Shown: positions 1-12,932 of the stretch, in pieces
Layout of the letters: the number at the start of each line of letters is the position of its first letter
Numbering within the stretch: position 1 is the stretch's first letter
Assembly: GCA_024305405.1 (NCBI GenBank)
Contig: JAKNDB010000064.1
Coordinates: forward strand, 1,302,001-1,366,000
DNA: 64,000 bases
Origin: Dirofilaria immitis
Lineage: Eukaryota > Nematoda > Chromadorea > Rhabditida > Onchocercidae
Reading direction: 5' to 3'
Position numbers and translations under genes: made by a program
Notes under the pieces: generated by a model
What the model saw: the letters and a program-made list of their open reading frames with translations, nothing else
What the model was told of the DNA's origin: nothing
Database searches by the model: none

Positions 1-958
1 TTACTGCTGAATCCTTGGCTCCACTAATCAATGTATTGGGATTTGTTTGATGAAAACATACTTTGGTCGCTGAACGAGTATGTGCTTTATAGATATGATC
101 TGTAAATATTAATAACCTAATAATATAAAAAACATCTAAACCATTTTCCATTAGAATTATTTTCAAAATTCATTTGTACACTTCCAAATCAACCAGTTCA
201 AGAAATAGAGCAGAATATAGTACGCAAGGCAGCTTTGTCGACATTCCACAGAACGACAGCTCCATTTGTTGATGTTGTAGCTACCATATTATCTAAAAGA
301 AAAAAATGATCTTTAAAAAGTGAATTTCAATATTCATTGGATTATTATTTAGAATAATGATTGAAACTTCACGAAACAATTTATATACCAAAATTAGAAA
401 ATATCGAGAGCATATAATAGCCGTTGAAGTTTATAATAGCCGTTGAAATTAAAAAACCACAAAAAACTATATAAGATCTACTTTTCTGCGCTTTTCATCA
501 TATAACTATTTTAAAAAATACAATTCTTAGCAAGAGAAAATAATTGCTAAAAATAAACCAATCATGTGACTCCACGAAACATGACTTGCTGAATACATTA
601 AATTTAAACGTCGACTACGTACTGAACGAAAATCAGCAACAAAATTGAATCCATTCTCTTCGATTGTAAAAATTTTTAGCACTGAAACAAAATATTTATA
701 ATAAATATCTAAAAAAAAATACTTTTTCTGATATTTCAAAAGATATGATATCACAGAAATAATATTCTTCTACATAATTATTAAGTAAATAAAAATTAAG
801 AAAAAGAAAGACGAACATCCTTTACTACCAGCAGCTGCTACTCGTGTAAAATATTTATTTGGAGCAATCGAATCAATTTGTTCTTGTAAATCGATAATGA
901 TACTTTGACGATGATTTTGCTTTTCTATATGCATCGACTCTTTTGCATTGCAATTCAT
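1..958 (-). CDS. WDR24: WDR24 homolog, GATOR2 subunit (5' part only)
   Basis: This is the N-terminal part of a WD40-repeat protein, cut by the left edge of the window. Four exons join in consistent phase: 958-829, 681-559, 292-224 and 99-1. The protein reads through a first strand (VLKIFTIEENGF), a stretch ending VSWSHM, the WD segment NMVATTSTNGAVVLWNVDKA, and AHTRSATKVCFH followed by LISGAKDS. The order and spacing match the start of WDR24, whose human form has the corresponding ATAATNGVVVTWNL and VNKVCFH. From family knowledge, WDR24 is a GATOR2 component that activates TORC1 at the lysosome in response to amino acids. No frame break is seen in this part. The start codon at 958 directly follows TTTTTAG, so it is either trans-spliced or preceded by a non-coding exon. 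The remaining propeller blades and the zinc-binding C-terminus lie outside the window. Confidence 0.85.
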
Positions 959-965
959 CTAAAAA
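959..965 (-). promoter_or_regulatory. Splice acceptor abutting the WDR24 ATG (probable trans-splice site)
   Basis: On the minus strand the sequence TTTTTAG ends exactly one base before the WDR24 start codon. In nematodes this arrangement is typical of a spliced-leader acceptor. An ordinary intron after a 5' UTR exon would look the same. Confidence 0.5.
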
Positions 966-1467
966 GCACCAGAATGATAATTCTAAAATGAAATCCGCCT
1001 CCGATCAAAATAATCGAGAAACAGAAAAAGTCAAGAGAACTTTACCTCAATACTACACAAAACATACCCTAATTTCTCTGTCAAATATATATATTCAATT
1101 TTTAACTAATTAATTCTACGAAAAATATTTGATAAAAGAATTTCCTTCGATATCTTATCATTTCTTAACAATATCAGTATTGTTCATTGTTTAGTATAAT
1201 AATATTTTTACTGAAATGAAAGAGCTCTCCTGAAAGCTACAACTTTTCTCGTGCAAAATGTATGGAAATTAAGATTCACGTAAATTTTTACAAATAATTT
1301 TTCAGAAAATCATTTAAAATGCATTTCATTAAATACAGAATAAATGGAAGAGAACTGTGATATTTAAAAACTTCTAAAAACAAACCAAAAAATTTATTTC
1401 CAATATTTATAATATATATTAGATATTAAAAATACGAAATAAAATAACAAATGTATCATATTCACTA
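966..1467. other. MRE11-WDR24 intergenic spacer
   Basis: About 500 bp of AT-rich sequence separate the MRE11 stop codon from the downstream WDR24 start on the same strand. A minus-strand AATAAA lies at 1398-1393, about 70 nt after the MRE11 stop, and is the likely polyadenylation signal. No open frame with family similarity was seen here. The short spacing is compatible with an operon but does not prove one. Confidence 0.6.
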
Positions 1468-4400
1468 TCACTCGACATCTTGTACATTAACAGTGCGGAT
1501 CTTTTTGATATCCGAATTTATTAATTCTTCAAATCGCTCCAAAAAATCATGACTTGGCTGCAAAAATAAAAGGAAGAACAATAATCGGAAAAAGATGATG
1601 ATGAATTCACGTATACAAATTAGAACTTTAATTCGCTTTAAAAATACTAATTTGTGTACAAATATTTTAATATAAAATCATCATATTATCACAAAACATA
1701 AATAATAAATTACAAATAATACTTACGATTTTATCGAATGAAAGAAGATCGTCATATGAAACTTTGCAAAGAGCGTTAATTAACTTCGTCTTTTAACTTG
1801 TAAATTCTCAATAAGCGGTTTATTCTTAACTCGTTTTCCATCTTCCTGCTCAACTTGAAATTTCGTAATATCTCCCAGCGTTTCCGTGTCGAGTACCATA
1901 AATGCGTCACTGCCTTGTGCAGCAAAATGGTTATTGACCTGGAATATACGCGACATTTCGCAAAAAATTTTAAAAAGAAACTTCTGTCTCAAAAATGTCA
2001 TAAATAATTTCGATGAAATGATAGCATAAAATGGCAGTGTAAATCCGTTACAAATATAATGTTAAAAGTTAGGAATCGATACGGACCAGTAGTAGCGAAA
2101 CATTAAAGTCAATATAATTAAGTCACATTTTTAATTCATTTTTCCACAGAAAATTTGAACTACGAATCATTTAACTGCAAAAAAAAAAGCAGTTCAAATT
2201 AAAAATACAATATTTACAGAAAATCACTATCTAACTAATAAATGTTTAATGGCTATGGAAATGCTCAATATTTCAATTTAAAATGAAATTTTCTACTAGT
2301 CAAAAGTTCTTATTTTGCAATTTCATAAAGAAACCTTACAATTTCTTCAACCGTTGTTGTTCGTTCTATATTTGTGGTAATCTTAAAACCACCTTCTTTC
2401 TTGCCTTGTTTTTTGATTTCATTACTTTAACAGTTATCATATCAGATGGATTTGCTACTCGTTTTGCATATTTAGCACCAAATTGTCGACAATTTAATTT
2501 CTAAAATAGTAAATCATTTTACAAAAAGCAAGATAACTCCTAAGATATATTTTCAAAACAATAACTCGTCATCCGAAATACCTTACCATAATATTAGCCC
2601 ATGATTCCGGATAGGTTACTCGAAGGCGTAATAATGGAGGATAAGCTTGTTTTGTCGTTCGAACTTTTTCAGCTTCTGCCAACATTTTCTCAACTTCTGC
2701 TGCTATCACTTTTTCATCCTTCAAAATTTCCACAGCATAAAAAATCATAAAAATTAATATTAGGGAAACAAAAATCGAAGGAATATTTTTCTAAAAAACA
2801 TAAAGATAACTTTAAAAAAAGCGAAAATCAAAGGAATGATCTAAAAATATAAGCAAGATAAACGAACAGGCATATTTTTCGATCTGCTATTCTTTGAAGC
2901 AGTGGAAGGTGGTTTAATAGTAATGGTCAAATCAGCGAAAAGCACCTGTCGAGGTGTTTCTAGAGCTATTTTTGAGAAAAGAATTTGCGTCCACTAATTG
3001 TAAGAAGAGCAATATGCTTTGATTTAGCTTCCTCAGGCGAAAGCGCAGTAGCTACTGTGCTACCTGGTTGTATTATGTAGAAACCTGAAACATAATTAAA
3101 TCACAATCTTAAAAATAGTGTATGAAAGTTCGAAAAAAAAGGAGAAAAAGTATGGTTTAACAGTATATACTGAATACAAACAAAAAATCCGAAAAAACTT
3201 ATTAACCATACCATCACCGCATGCATCAACGCCACTTTCATAGTACTGTGGATCTGTAAACAGTATCATAATATATACATGCAGCTAATAATGTAACAAT
3301 TTGTAATAATCTATATACTTATTTTTCAAAACCTAAAAGTTCAAATTCTAAACAATTTTGTCAAAAATGAAGTCGTGTTTCTATAAATTCAATTATTCAT
3401 ACTCATATTCAATGATATATGAAAAATGATCATTTATACAAGTACTTAGTAATCTACAAGTGATGAGGATTCAAACAACTCACCAATTTTACATTCATGT
3501 TCATGTCCCCAAATGATGAGATCAAAAAATGATGGAATAAGATTTTCGGGTAGATGTCCACCGGTTGATCGCTCACGTGTTCGCACCGGTCGATTTTGAT
3601 GCAAAACAAGCATGTTAAACCATGATTCTGTATCCTCTTTTGGCCGCAAAAATCGAATTTCCTCTTCTAAACAATATTTTAACATTCAAAAAGAGGAATA
3701 AAATATGAAATAAATTTTGTATCATCATAATTCAAATAATCATTCACTTATTCTCCATACTAATAGCCAAAATGACAGATTAAACTCATTTCGAGAGAAA
3801 AAAAATGCAATAAATGTCAGTTTTAAATCAAACCTCGAAAAGCTCTACATAAACGATCATCTCGTTGACTGCCAATGCCATACAGTGCTAATTTTGTTTT
3901 TCCTTTCACCAGAAGTACAGGTGAAACAATGAATTGATCAATTTCTTCAAATTTACCAAATAAATTGATAAGACCTGATTCATGTAATACATCCAGTGCT
4001 GTTAAACCCTTTAAAATTTCTTCACATTAAAATTAGATTTAAATAAAAACGAACAACTAGAGCTGCAAGTCTAAATGTCTCTCGAATCAATTTTTTATAA
4101 CTATCAATAACAACAACTAAAGATTTGACGATATGTAAACTCAAATATCATCATATGTTAATAAATCAGTGATCTGAATCAATAGTTGTTCGATTCTCAA
4201 TATGTATGATACTACAAGGAATTGAATTATACTAATTATATAATTATTTTCAGTTCAAAATGCTAACCTTTCCACTAAGATCATCATGATTTCCATGTAT
4301 TGTAAATATCGGTAAACCAACATTAATATTACTATCCTAAATATATATGAAATATAATTTTAAATAGGAAAATTCATATATATGTATATATAATTCTTAT

Positions 4401-5736
4401 ATAAACTTATATATACAAAAGTGAAATGCTTTATATTCTATTTTGTTATTGGAAATAATTTGGAATATATAATTGTTCAAGTATTATAAAATGACGATTT
4501 CATTAAATATAATCATATTATCTAATCAGATTTGCGATCATTGAAAATGATGAAAAGTTTGAAAATAGTATTAATAAATATATCATTCCACTTATGAAAC
4601 ATTATGTATTCATAAGTACTCTACTATGTAACTTGTTCACCTTCACTTGTTTTCATAAATTAGATATGAATTCTTTTCTAGAATTACATGTCATATCAAA
4701 TTTTGCTTTGCGGTATCAAATTAATGTTTTTATAGGAATATTAGATATGTTAGTCATTTTGATAAGAGATAGAGATGGTGTACTGAAAATTGATATGGAG
4801 TATTTTTATAGAAATTGCTAGAAAAATGATGATTCTCTTGAGAATATTGATAAGAATCGAGTGCCCCTTTATTTTATAAATAAATCATTGTAATAATGAG
4901 GCATATTTCATGAATAACACAACATAATATGAATTTTTTTTTTTAACAAACGCAATTTAAAAATTGATATAATACCTCATAATTTACATTACTGAAAGCA
5001 CTGTGTGCAAAATTTACAGCTGGATCACTTAGAAAACGAAGAGCCACAGGACGATCATTTAGGCAATATCGACGAAGTAATCGTGTCACGCGATGTTGCA
5101 TTTCACGAGATGGATTATTTTCATGATATAAGTCACCACCTAAAATTGATTTCGTTCTACATTAGTGAATCAAAGCATTTGATTTTTATTAATTCACAAT
5201 TCAATATATTGAATATTTTCTAAACATATCTCTAGCATATTTAAATATATATAATTTTTTATTCCGCCATTGCTAATCATAATAAATTAGGTCTTATTAA
5301 TAATATATTTAAAGCTAATAATATAGATGTAGATGTATAAGTTTAAAAAAAAACGAACAAGAATATACCTAGCAAGACAAAATCAACTTCTTCTCTGCTG
5401 GCAATTTGCAAAACTTCTTCAAATGTCCTTATCGAATCCTCATCACGACCCAAAATTTTCTCCGCAAATCCTATATGCAAATCGGTAGCAACTAATATTC
5501 GCATCTTTAAAATAATTATCTTATATAATATAAGAAGCATTTTCTTGCTAATCATGATCAACAATCACTACCAACGATATGTACATATATATATTCTTGA
5601 AAATTATTTTTGAATTTAAAATAAAATTTAATAAAAGTTTTTTTAAAAAAAAATACAATCAACTAACATGATCATTTTGTGGTGTTTCTTCAATTTGCGA
5701 TGATTCCACAAATACATCTTCTTGACTTTGCGTCAT
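1468..5736 (-). CDS. MRE11: MRE11 double-strand break repair nuclease
   Basis: Twelve exons: 5736-5668, 5504-5369, 5139-4976, 4336-4268, 4008-3834, 3666-3484, 3253-3212, 3084-2868, 2718-2587, 2500-2340, 1938-1727 and 1557-1468. All introns are GT-AG and in phase. The phosphoesterase motifs appear in order: TDLHIG (metal-binding Asp and His), [18 protein letters not shown] and WGHEHEC. They are followed by [16 protein letters not shown] and the capping-domain segments [15 protein letters not shown] and VEEIVNNHF. MRE11 forms the core of the MRN complex, which resects and signals DNA breaks in the nucleus and in meiosis. Frame is lost at T2969-2973, T2409-2414 and about T1791-1794. One added base at each restores the conserved protein, so I treat these as sequence errors. 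The corrected protein is about 550 residues, clearly shorter than human MRE11 (708), and lacks an Arg/Gly-rich tail. The first 23 residues form a non-conserved acidic leader. Confidence 0.93.
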
Positions 5737-7336
5737 TATTTCAATAAAACAAAAAAAGAAAAAGACGAATTAATAAGATGGATGATTGAATTGAAAAATA
5801 CTAAACATTAATGAATATTGATTATATTGATTATTTTAAAAATTGAATCCAATATCAACTTCATCATACGTTGCAATCATATAGATACTATTCATGATTG
5901 TTGAATAACACAAAGCTTATTTTAAAATGTTTACTTGAAATCCTGAGGAATAAAAATTTTTGAAATTGAACTGAAAAAGAAAAATTAGACTATTGATGAA
6001 ACCTGTAAAGTAAATGACACATCGAATTTGTAGAAAAGAAAAAGAAAAAATAATCGGAATTCGGATGTATTTGAATAGAACAGGTAAATAAAATAATGAT
6101 ATGAAATATGCATTAAACTATCATCGAATAGCACCGAAATAATTTCAATATATTAATTCTTATAATATCAATAAAAATTTTCTCACAAAAATTTTCCTAC
6201 TGAAAATAACTACAATATTCATGCAAACAACAAATTCGTTCTATCAAAAATACCACAAATTCATCCTTTCAAGCTTTATTTTAATCATTCCATCATCAAA
6301 ATAAATTTCAAATAATTTCGGTGTCTTTTTCGAATAATATATTTGTACATAGCTTATCGAATGAATACTTTGAACTTAAATCTAACAATCAAAGTAAAAG
6401 CCAGCTCAAAAGGATTGGGAGAATTTTGAATTTAAATCTAACAACCAAAACAAAATCCAACCATAGAAAGAATTTTATGAAAAAATTTAACCAAAAAAAA
6501 AAATCCCGAAAATTTCCCTTCCATAGAATATTCGAATTTTTCATCAAATGATTGAAATTGATGATAGTATAGTAGTATTTCCCCTTTGGAAAAAGGCTTC
6601 GATTAGTTCAATTAAACCTATATCATCCTGCAACACAGTAACTTTGAAAAGAGACATTTATATCGCATTTGCATTCAATAATAATAATCAGTAACAAAAA
6701 AAATCACTTTTCCGCATATAATACATCACAAGTAATTATTCGGTTCGAATGATAGGAAAAATTTGTAGTATCAGTTTGACGAAGGGTGATTCATAGCTTA
6801 GGATAAGATAATTTTATTTTATGTTTTAGTATCAGCTAATGAGCGATAGACCAATTTACTTCCGAAAAATGTGAAAAGCATTAAAAACTAGAACTGAATT
6901 TAATATCAATTTTCTTATATTCAATGAAGTAAGAAATCTGACGAATGAAATGGAATCAATATAAATATTAATCGTAATCTATGCGTATTTCTTCATATGT
7001 TCCCACGCGAATTAAAGATAGTAAAAGAAAAACGATATGAATTAGTAAACATTTTAATATAAGCTACAAGAAATATTTTGAATTTGTTAGTAGAAAAAAA
7101 TAACAAAAACATAATTAACAAATCTCACGATTGCAAAAGAATATGAAAATATAAAAAACGATCCTTCAAATCAGACAAAAACAAACAGAACATTCGATTC
7201 GACAACAACAATGTTATCATAGCAATTATAAAACAATAATACACACATAGTTATAATACGTCAGAAAAAAGAAAAAAAAAAAAACGAAATAAGCATTTCA
7301 AATACCGAAGAAAAATGGTGGCACTGTACCATCGTT
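5737..7336. other. Intergenic region LUC7L3-MRE11
   Basis: AT-rich sequence without a supported gene. It should hold the MRE11 promoter and the LUC7L3 3' UTR. The short plus-strand frame at 6321-6551 is Asn/Lys/Phe-rich and looks like chance. I see no repeats of note. Confidence 0.5.
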
Positions 7337-10300
7337 TTATTCTTTTTGTTCATCGAGAATACGGCGCCTTGTACGTGTCCATTTTCATCGCTGAAAATGT
7401 TTTGAATTCTGAAACTTCAAAATTAGTCAAACTGAACATCAAGACATTATGAGAGCTCAAATACATGATAGAATTATCTTTTCAGTGATATATAGGGAGC
7501 TACAACTTTGTTTATCACAATTAAGAAAATTATGATTTAACTATTCTAAATATTTCTTCGGCAATAATATCTCCGTAATATTTGAGATTCAAAAGGAAAA
7601 CAACTTCAGTTTTTCGGACGTATATAACATATTCTGATTGTGCAGTGTAGGTGTTGAACTTAAAAATATAAAAGACAAATATATAAAAGAGATTAGATTA
7701 CTCTGTGCCGGTCTCGATCATCTCTTCTATCTCGATGTCTATCAGAATGACGGTCATAGCGTCGATCATCATCACGTCGTGAACGTGGAGAACGATGTCG
7801 ATGACTGTAATTAGAATGTATAGATTATATTTTTGTTATTTGCAGTTATTCTGATTTCGTGCCCATTTTTATTATAAATATTGAAAGTTTCTTATGAATT
7901 TTCAAAACATTTAAAGATATCAATGGTATCAAAGATATCTATAGACCTTACAAGGAAAGTTTAATATCCAGAATATTATGTTTTCTGAAAAGAAAAAACA
8001 ATATACTCCAATTCAGAACTGAACTATCCTTTTAAAAGGACAATCGACATCAAAGATTCAAAATAAACATACCCACGATCCCTATCATCTCGTCTTCGAT
8101 CTCGATCCTTATCTCTGTCTCTTTCCTATCACGTTCCCTCTCTCTTTCGCGATCTCTTTCATTCCGTCGCTCTCTTTCATCTCGTTCCTTCCTCTCACGA
8201 TCTTTCCTTTCCTTATCCTCACGCTCTATTTTCCCTAAAATGTTCATAATTATCAGAAAATCAAAATAATAGTAAGAATAATATTATCCGATCAAAAATT
8301 TACTTAAACATATCGTCGCAAGAAATAATAGAAGAGGAAAGCATAACATCCATATTAGCCTTTATTAAATAAAATCTAATCATCGAAATTGAGCGTGATT
8401 AATTTAGTTCTGATCAGAAAACCGATCTAGATATAAAGAAAAAGCAAACGATGAAGACGTTAATCGCTATCGTTTTCAACAGTCATTCTTGAAAAAATTT
8501 TCTGTTATGACAAACCTTTCGTTTTTCCTCTCTTTTTCGATCCATTTCTTCGATTGTCGCCCGAATTCTTGCATATGCCATATGCTGTTTACCGGCATAA
8601 TGGTCATCTATTCGTTGCTGCACATCATTTACAAGCATAAAACATCCACAAACCTTCAATAAATTTCATTTTAAAGTAAATTTTACAATAGCTTAATTTT
8701 TTTGTATTTCCTTCATATATATTGACAGCACTGTAATAAGGAATTTTCCTTTTCGTCATTTTATTTTTCTTTTTCTTGAAAGATTAAAAATTCTCTCAAA
8801 ATCCAAATTCTCTCCGAAAAATTACTCAGCTTTCAACTTGACTAATCCTGATTGCAAAATTATAATACATCAAATATAAGCCAGTTTTACGAGAATAATG
8901 CAAACCAACCTGACAAACTTCCATCGGTTTTGAAAGCTGATTGGCGAGATCCTCAATATGGCTCGTAGGATTCGCCGATTGTGCCAATAAACGATCCAAA
9001 GCAGCGCGTTCTTGTTTGAATTTATCTGCTTGTCGTACTTGCTCTTTCGCTTCATCCACTTTACCCAATGCCCCAAGGCTTCGGCCTTTAATATTAAAAA
9101 CAAACCAGTTACTGACGTTTACTGTAATGTTAAATGATAGCATTAGCAGTGAAGCGAACGCGTTAACACAATAAAAATGATATGATGGGAAACCTGAGGT
9201 ATACACGATTTGGCGTTTTGGCTCCAAAGCACGGAATTTGCTCACAAGTGTAGGAAGCCTAAAGAAAAATTCCTTTTAAAGGCATTTTAAACGCTTTTTC
9301 GCACCTAGACAGACTCCTCCAATATGCAGGTAAGAAATGACAAAAATGGACCTCCCACTAGCCAGATTATCGAATAAAGGAAGACTATGCGAGCAAACTG
9401 ATGGATAATTTTTGTAAATAAATAAAAAAGAAAGGATAAAAATGGAGAAAAATGATGGTTGTAAGACAAAGAATAATTTTTGTAGAGGCAAAAAGAAATA
9501 AATGATGATTGCAATCAGAGAAAATCAGAGAAAAAGAATTTGAAAATTTCGTTTTTTTTTAGAAATTACAATAGGCAATTTCTAAAAATTTCGAGAATCA
9601 AATGATTTATTCACTAATAAAAGAAATAAAGAAAATGGAACTAGAGAATGAAGAAAAATAAGAAGATAAATATATGGCAGCTGTTTTCGACATAATAATA
9701 TTCTAGGATAATTTTCAAAAAAAAAAGAAAATTTTGAAATAATCCAAAAATATGCCAACTCCTTTATGAACAAAAAGAGTATTAATGGAGAAAACTGTCT
9801 ATATGAAAAGTTTTGCAAAAAAAAATTATTTATATAAAAATTAAGTTCAAATTTGTATACAAAGCTATTTCTACACTTTTATTGCTTACGTCAACGGCTG
9901 CCAGTAGAAAGGAAGCAAAATTACTTTTCCATACAATCGTTGATTTTTGCAGAGAGATTGGATTGTTGCTCCGCAATAAGCTCCTTTTGCCTACGTTGTG
10001 CATCTGTTTCACCTTCAGTGCCTTCTTTTGAAGCATCTGCAACATATGATTTCAAATATTGTTTCTTTGGAAATCAAATTCTGGAAAAAAAAAAAACCTA
10101 TCGTTCAAGGGATGAATTTTTGAACAGCAAACTATAATGATAAACCTTTAATGACTGGTTGTGTCATAGCAAGACGACGTTCATTCTTTTCAATTTTTCG
10201 ACGTACTTCCTCATCCAAACGACGAATTTTATTCAAAAACTCTTCCTCATATCCTAATTTCTCGAAACGACTGCTTTCACGATATTTCAATCGTAAGGCT

Positions 10301-10608
10301 GGATCATGGATCTGTAAATCAAGAAAATTGTATTAACGCAATATCTCGGACTTCTCAATATTTCAACCAATTCATAATCGTCAAAATATAACACTACTGT
10401 TGCTTGACTAATTTAGAATAACCTTTGGACAGAAACCAAGATCAGCTTTCGTATTCCTGAACATTTCATTTGGACAGAATGCAACTAGGAAATTCTTGCA
10501 CACATCAGGTTCATCGAAATCCGGTTCATCTGTGTCACCAATATCCGCATTCCGTTTTACACCCATTAGTTCGTTCAACATTTGTGCCATCTGTTCTGTT
10601 GCCGACAT
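7337..10608 (-). CDS. LUC7L3: LUC7L3-type U1 snRNP splicing factor
   Basis: Exons: 10608-10423, 10311-10146, 10036-9935 (or to 9925), 9085-8910, 8653-8516, 8234-8073 and 7804-7702, plus a last exon of uncertain boundaries ending near 7337. The protein has the first LUC7 zinc finger (VCKNFLVAFCP, then DLGFCPKIHD), a charged helical middle, the second finger (MEVCQVCGCFMLV with DDHYAGKQHMAY) and an Arg/Asp/Glu/Ser-rich tail. The CCCH finger, SSRF and GKQHM wording is closer to human LUC7L3 (CROP) than to LUC7L/LUC7L2. LUC7 proteins bind U1 snRNP and influence 5' splice-site choice in the nucleus. Exon 6 needs one extra base at T8229-8232 and one at 8122-8126 to keep the RD-rich frame. The exon 3/4 junction is ambiguous: a short donor needs no correction, while the longer one (MEK then AEALG) fits homologs better but needs two extra G. 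The stop at 7339-7337 overlaps an AATAAA and is tentative. Confidence 0.85.
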
Positions 10609-12932
10609 CTTGCTTGCAAGACTATAATATTATCGCATATTTGATAATAATTCAAAATGCTATTCATGCCAAGCTTTCGAGAAATATGATGATACGACGA
10701 GAAACCTTTATATCCTTATCTACAATCTTTATTCTATGATATAATTCCATTATAGCAACTTATCGTTATTTATTTTAACAAACCTGGAATTCATTCTATA
10801 ACACTGCTTAATTTTATCAGATTTTATTTACAATTGGATTCCTATTATTTAGTGAGAATATGGGAAACAAATTCTTTACGAAAAAAAAATTTTCACGAAA
10901 GATTTGCGAAATTACAATATCGCATAAGTCATTTTATACTCAAAATAAAATATCACGCGAAATGTTTATGAAATTCAATAAACTTCATAGTAATCTGATC
11001 CTTTCTAATTTATTACTATTCATATTTACACATGTAGATGGCTTTTGTTACCGACATCCATCAGCGAATGCTATCATAATTTACGCATAAAAATTGATAC
11101 AAAAGAATTTATTTACATTTTTATTCAAATGTTTCTCCTCTTTTCTCAATTTTTTTTTTTTTTAGCAAATATACGAAAATAATAATAAGAGGAAATGAAA
11201 ACGAAAGATTGACATGCATTTAGAGTTCAATTTAAATTTAAATATAATTTAATAATGAAAAATAGTAATAAATCTTATATTCTTTTTATGATATTCTTAC
11301 TTACATGCTTCCTATATTCATATATACCATATTTTAACAAATTATCAACATAATTAGTAAGAAACAAAAGCGACAACTTATCTGATAATAAACTATGCAA
11401 ATAAAGATAATAAGCTTACATTATCAAAATGTAGACATTTTGAACAATTATGAGTTAAAATTTTTCAAAAAACATTCACAATTCAGCGATGCAGGAAGCA
11501 ACAATCAACAAATTTTGTGCAAAGAAAGAGGGAAAAAATAAACAAGCAAGAAAAAGAATTATCAATAAGACTGTTCCCTAATGATATCATTTATTTACAA
11601 TTTAAAATAACTATCAAGCGAATTTTTATTCAAAAAAACCAGTCTTTTCATTTATCTTTCCATTCTATATTCTTTTTTGAAAAATTATTATCATCTAGAC
11701 TAAAATATCAATATCTCTTCACCAATCAAAATTAATCCTTAGCAGCAATTTTCATTATCAAAATTAATATTTAAGAATAAAATAAACTATCAAATTTCGA
11801 TCAAAGTCAGATTATCGGAAAAAAATGAATTATGCTATAAGTACAGAGAAAATTCAATTCATATTTTCAATATTATATGATGCTAAATATAGAAGATATC
11901 ATTTGTGTTACAAACTTTCGAAGATAAAAAACTAATAATAAAGAAAAAAAAAGAATTAAAAATTTACAAAATAGCAAAATAAAATGAAAGATTTACAAAA
12001 TAGTTGAAATAAAATTTATAATTATCAATGAATAGATTAAATAATAAATAAATAGTAAAAATTACCGTTCATTCTCTTGAATCATCATGAAAAACAATAA
12101 TTACTTTACAAGCAAAGACAATAGCAAATAATGTAGAGTACATGCCTGGAGAATATAAATATATGTACAACAAGTATACAATATGTACATCGAACATAAT
12201 AATAAAAGCAAATCACACAATAAAAACAATAAAAAGTAATTTATTAAATAAATTTATATTTTAGGTCTGATAATACTACTACTGTTATATATGTATTACC
12301 ATTTTAAACATTAAGTGGAATGTATCATGCTTTCATCAACCACTACTTAATTTTTACCAAATAAATTTATAAAATATTAGAAACAAAATATTAAGCTATT
12401 TTATCCAGTGTTAATGATCTCATCTTATTTAAAAAGTTCTTCATAAAAACCCTGAAATAAGAGGTTTCCTGTATGTTATTTCAATAGTTTAAATTGTATA
12501 AAACAAAATGGATAACAGTTTTTTCAGATAATTAAATTCAGATTGTTAAATCATTGTAGATTGATAAGTCAGCATTAGATTACTATCAGCTATATTTAAT
12601 AAATAAAACTGATTCTTCAAAAATGTCACCATCAACTGCAATAACAGATATTTCAGAGATAAAGGAATAAAATTTACATTTCCCAATGCAATTTACTACC
12701 AACATGCATTAAATGTTAAACCAAAACATTTACATATAAATATGCAAACAATATGAGGTATTATTATGATTTGTAGCTGATAGTGACATTTTTAGATGAT
12801 TTTAAGAAAAGCACAGATTAAATTAAACCATTAATAGAGCAATGCCGTATGCCGTTGACTCGACCACCATTTATATAAACAATAAACCACGCATAAAACT
12901 GTACAATATATCCATCATATACATGCGAATCA
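10609..12932. other. Intergenic region receptor-LUC7L3
   Basis: About 2.3 kb of AT-rich DNA. It should include the LUC7L3 promoter and the receptor 3' UTR. A plus-strand frame at 10860-11090 ends in a hydrophobic stretch followed by GFCYRHPSANAIIIYA and is discussed as a finding. No other support for a gene was seen. Confidence 0.5.

Noticed and set aside
1468..5736. MRE11 as a pseudogene because of three frame breaks
   Set aside because: All splice sites, motifs and phases are intact, the breaks are single-base losses mostly in homopolymers, and the same kind of break occurs in three other conserved genes.
8826..9245. 139-residue minus-strand frame as a separate gene
   Set aside because: Its lower half is LUC7L3 exon 4 and its upper half is intron read-through with no similarity to anything.
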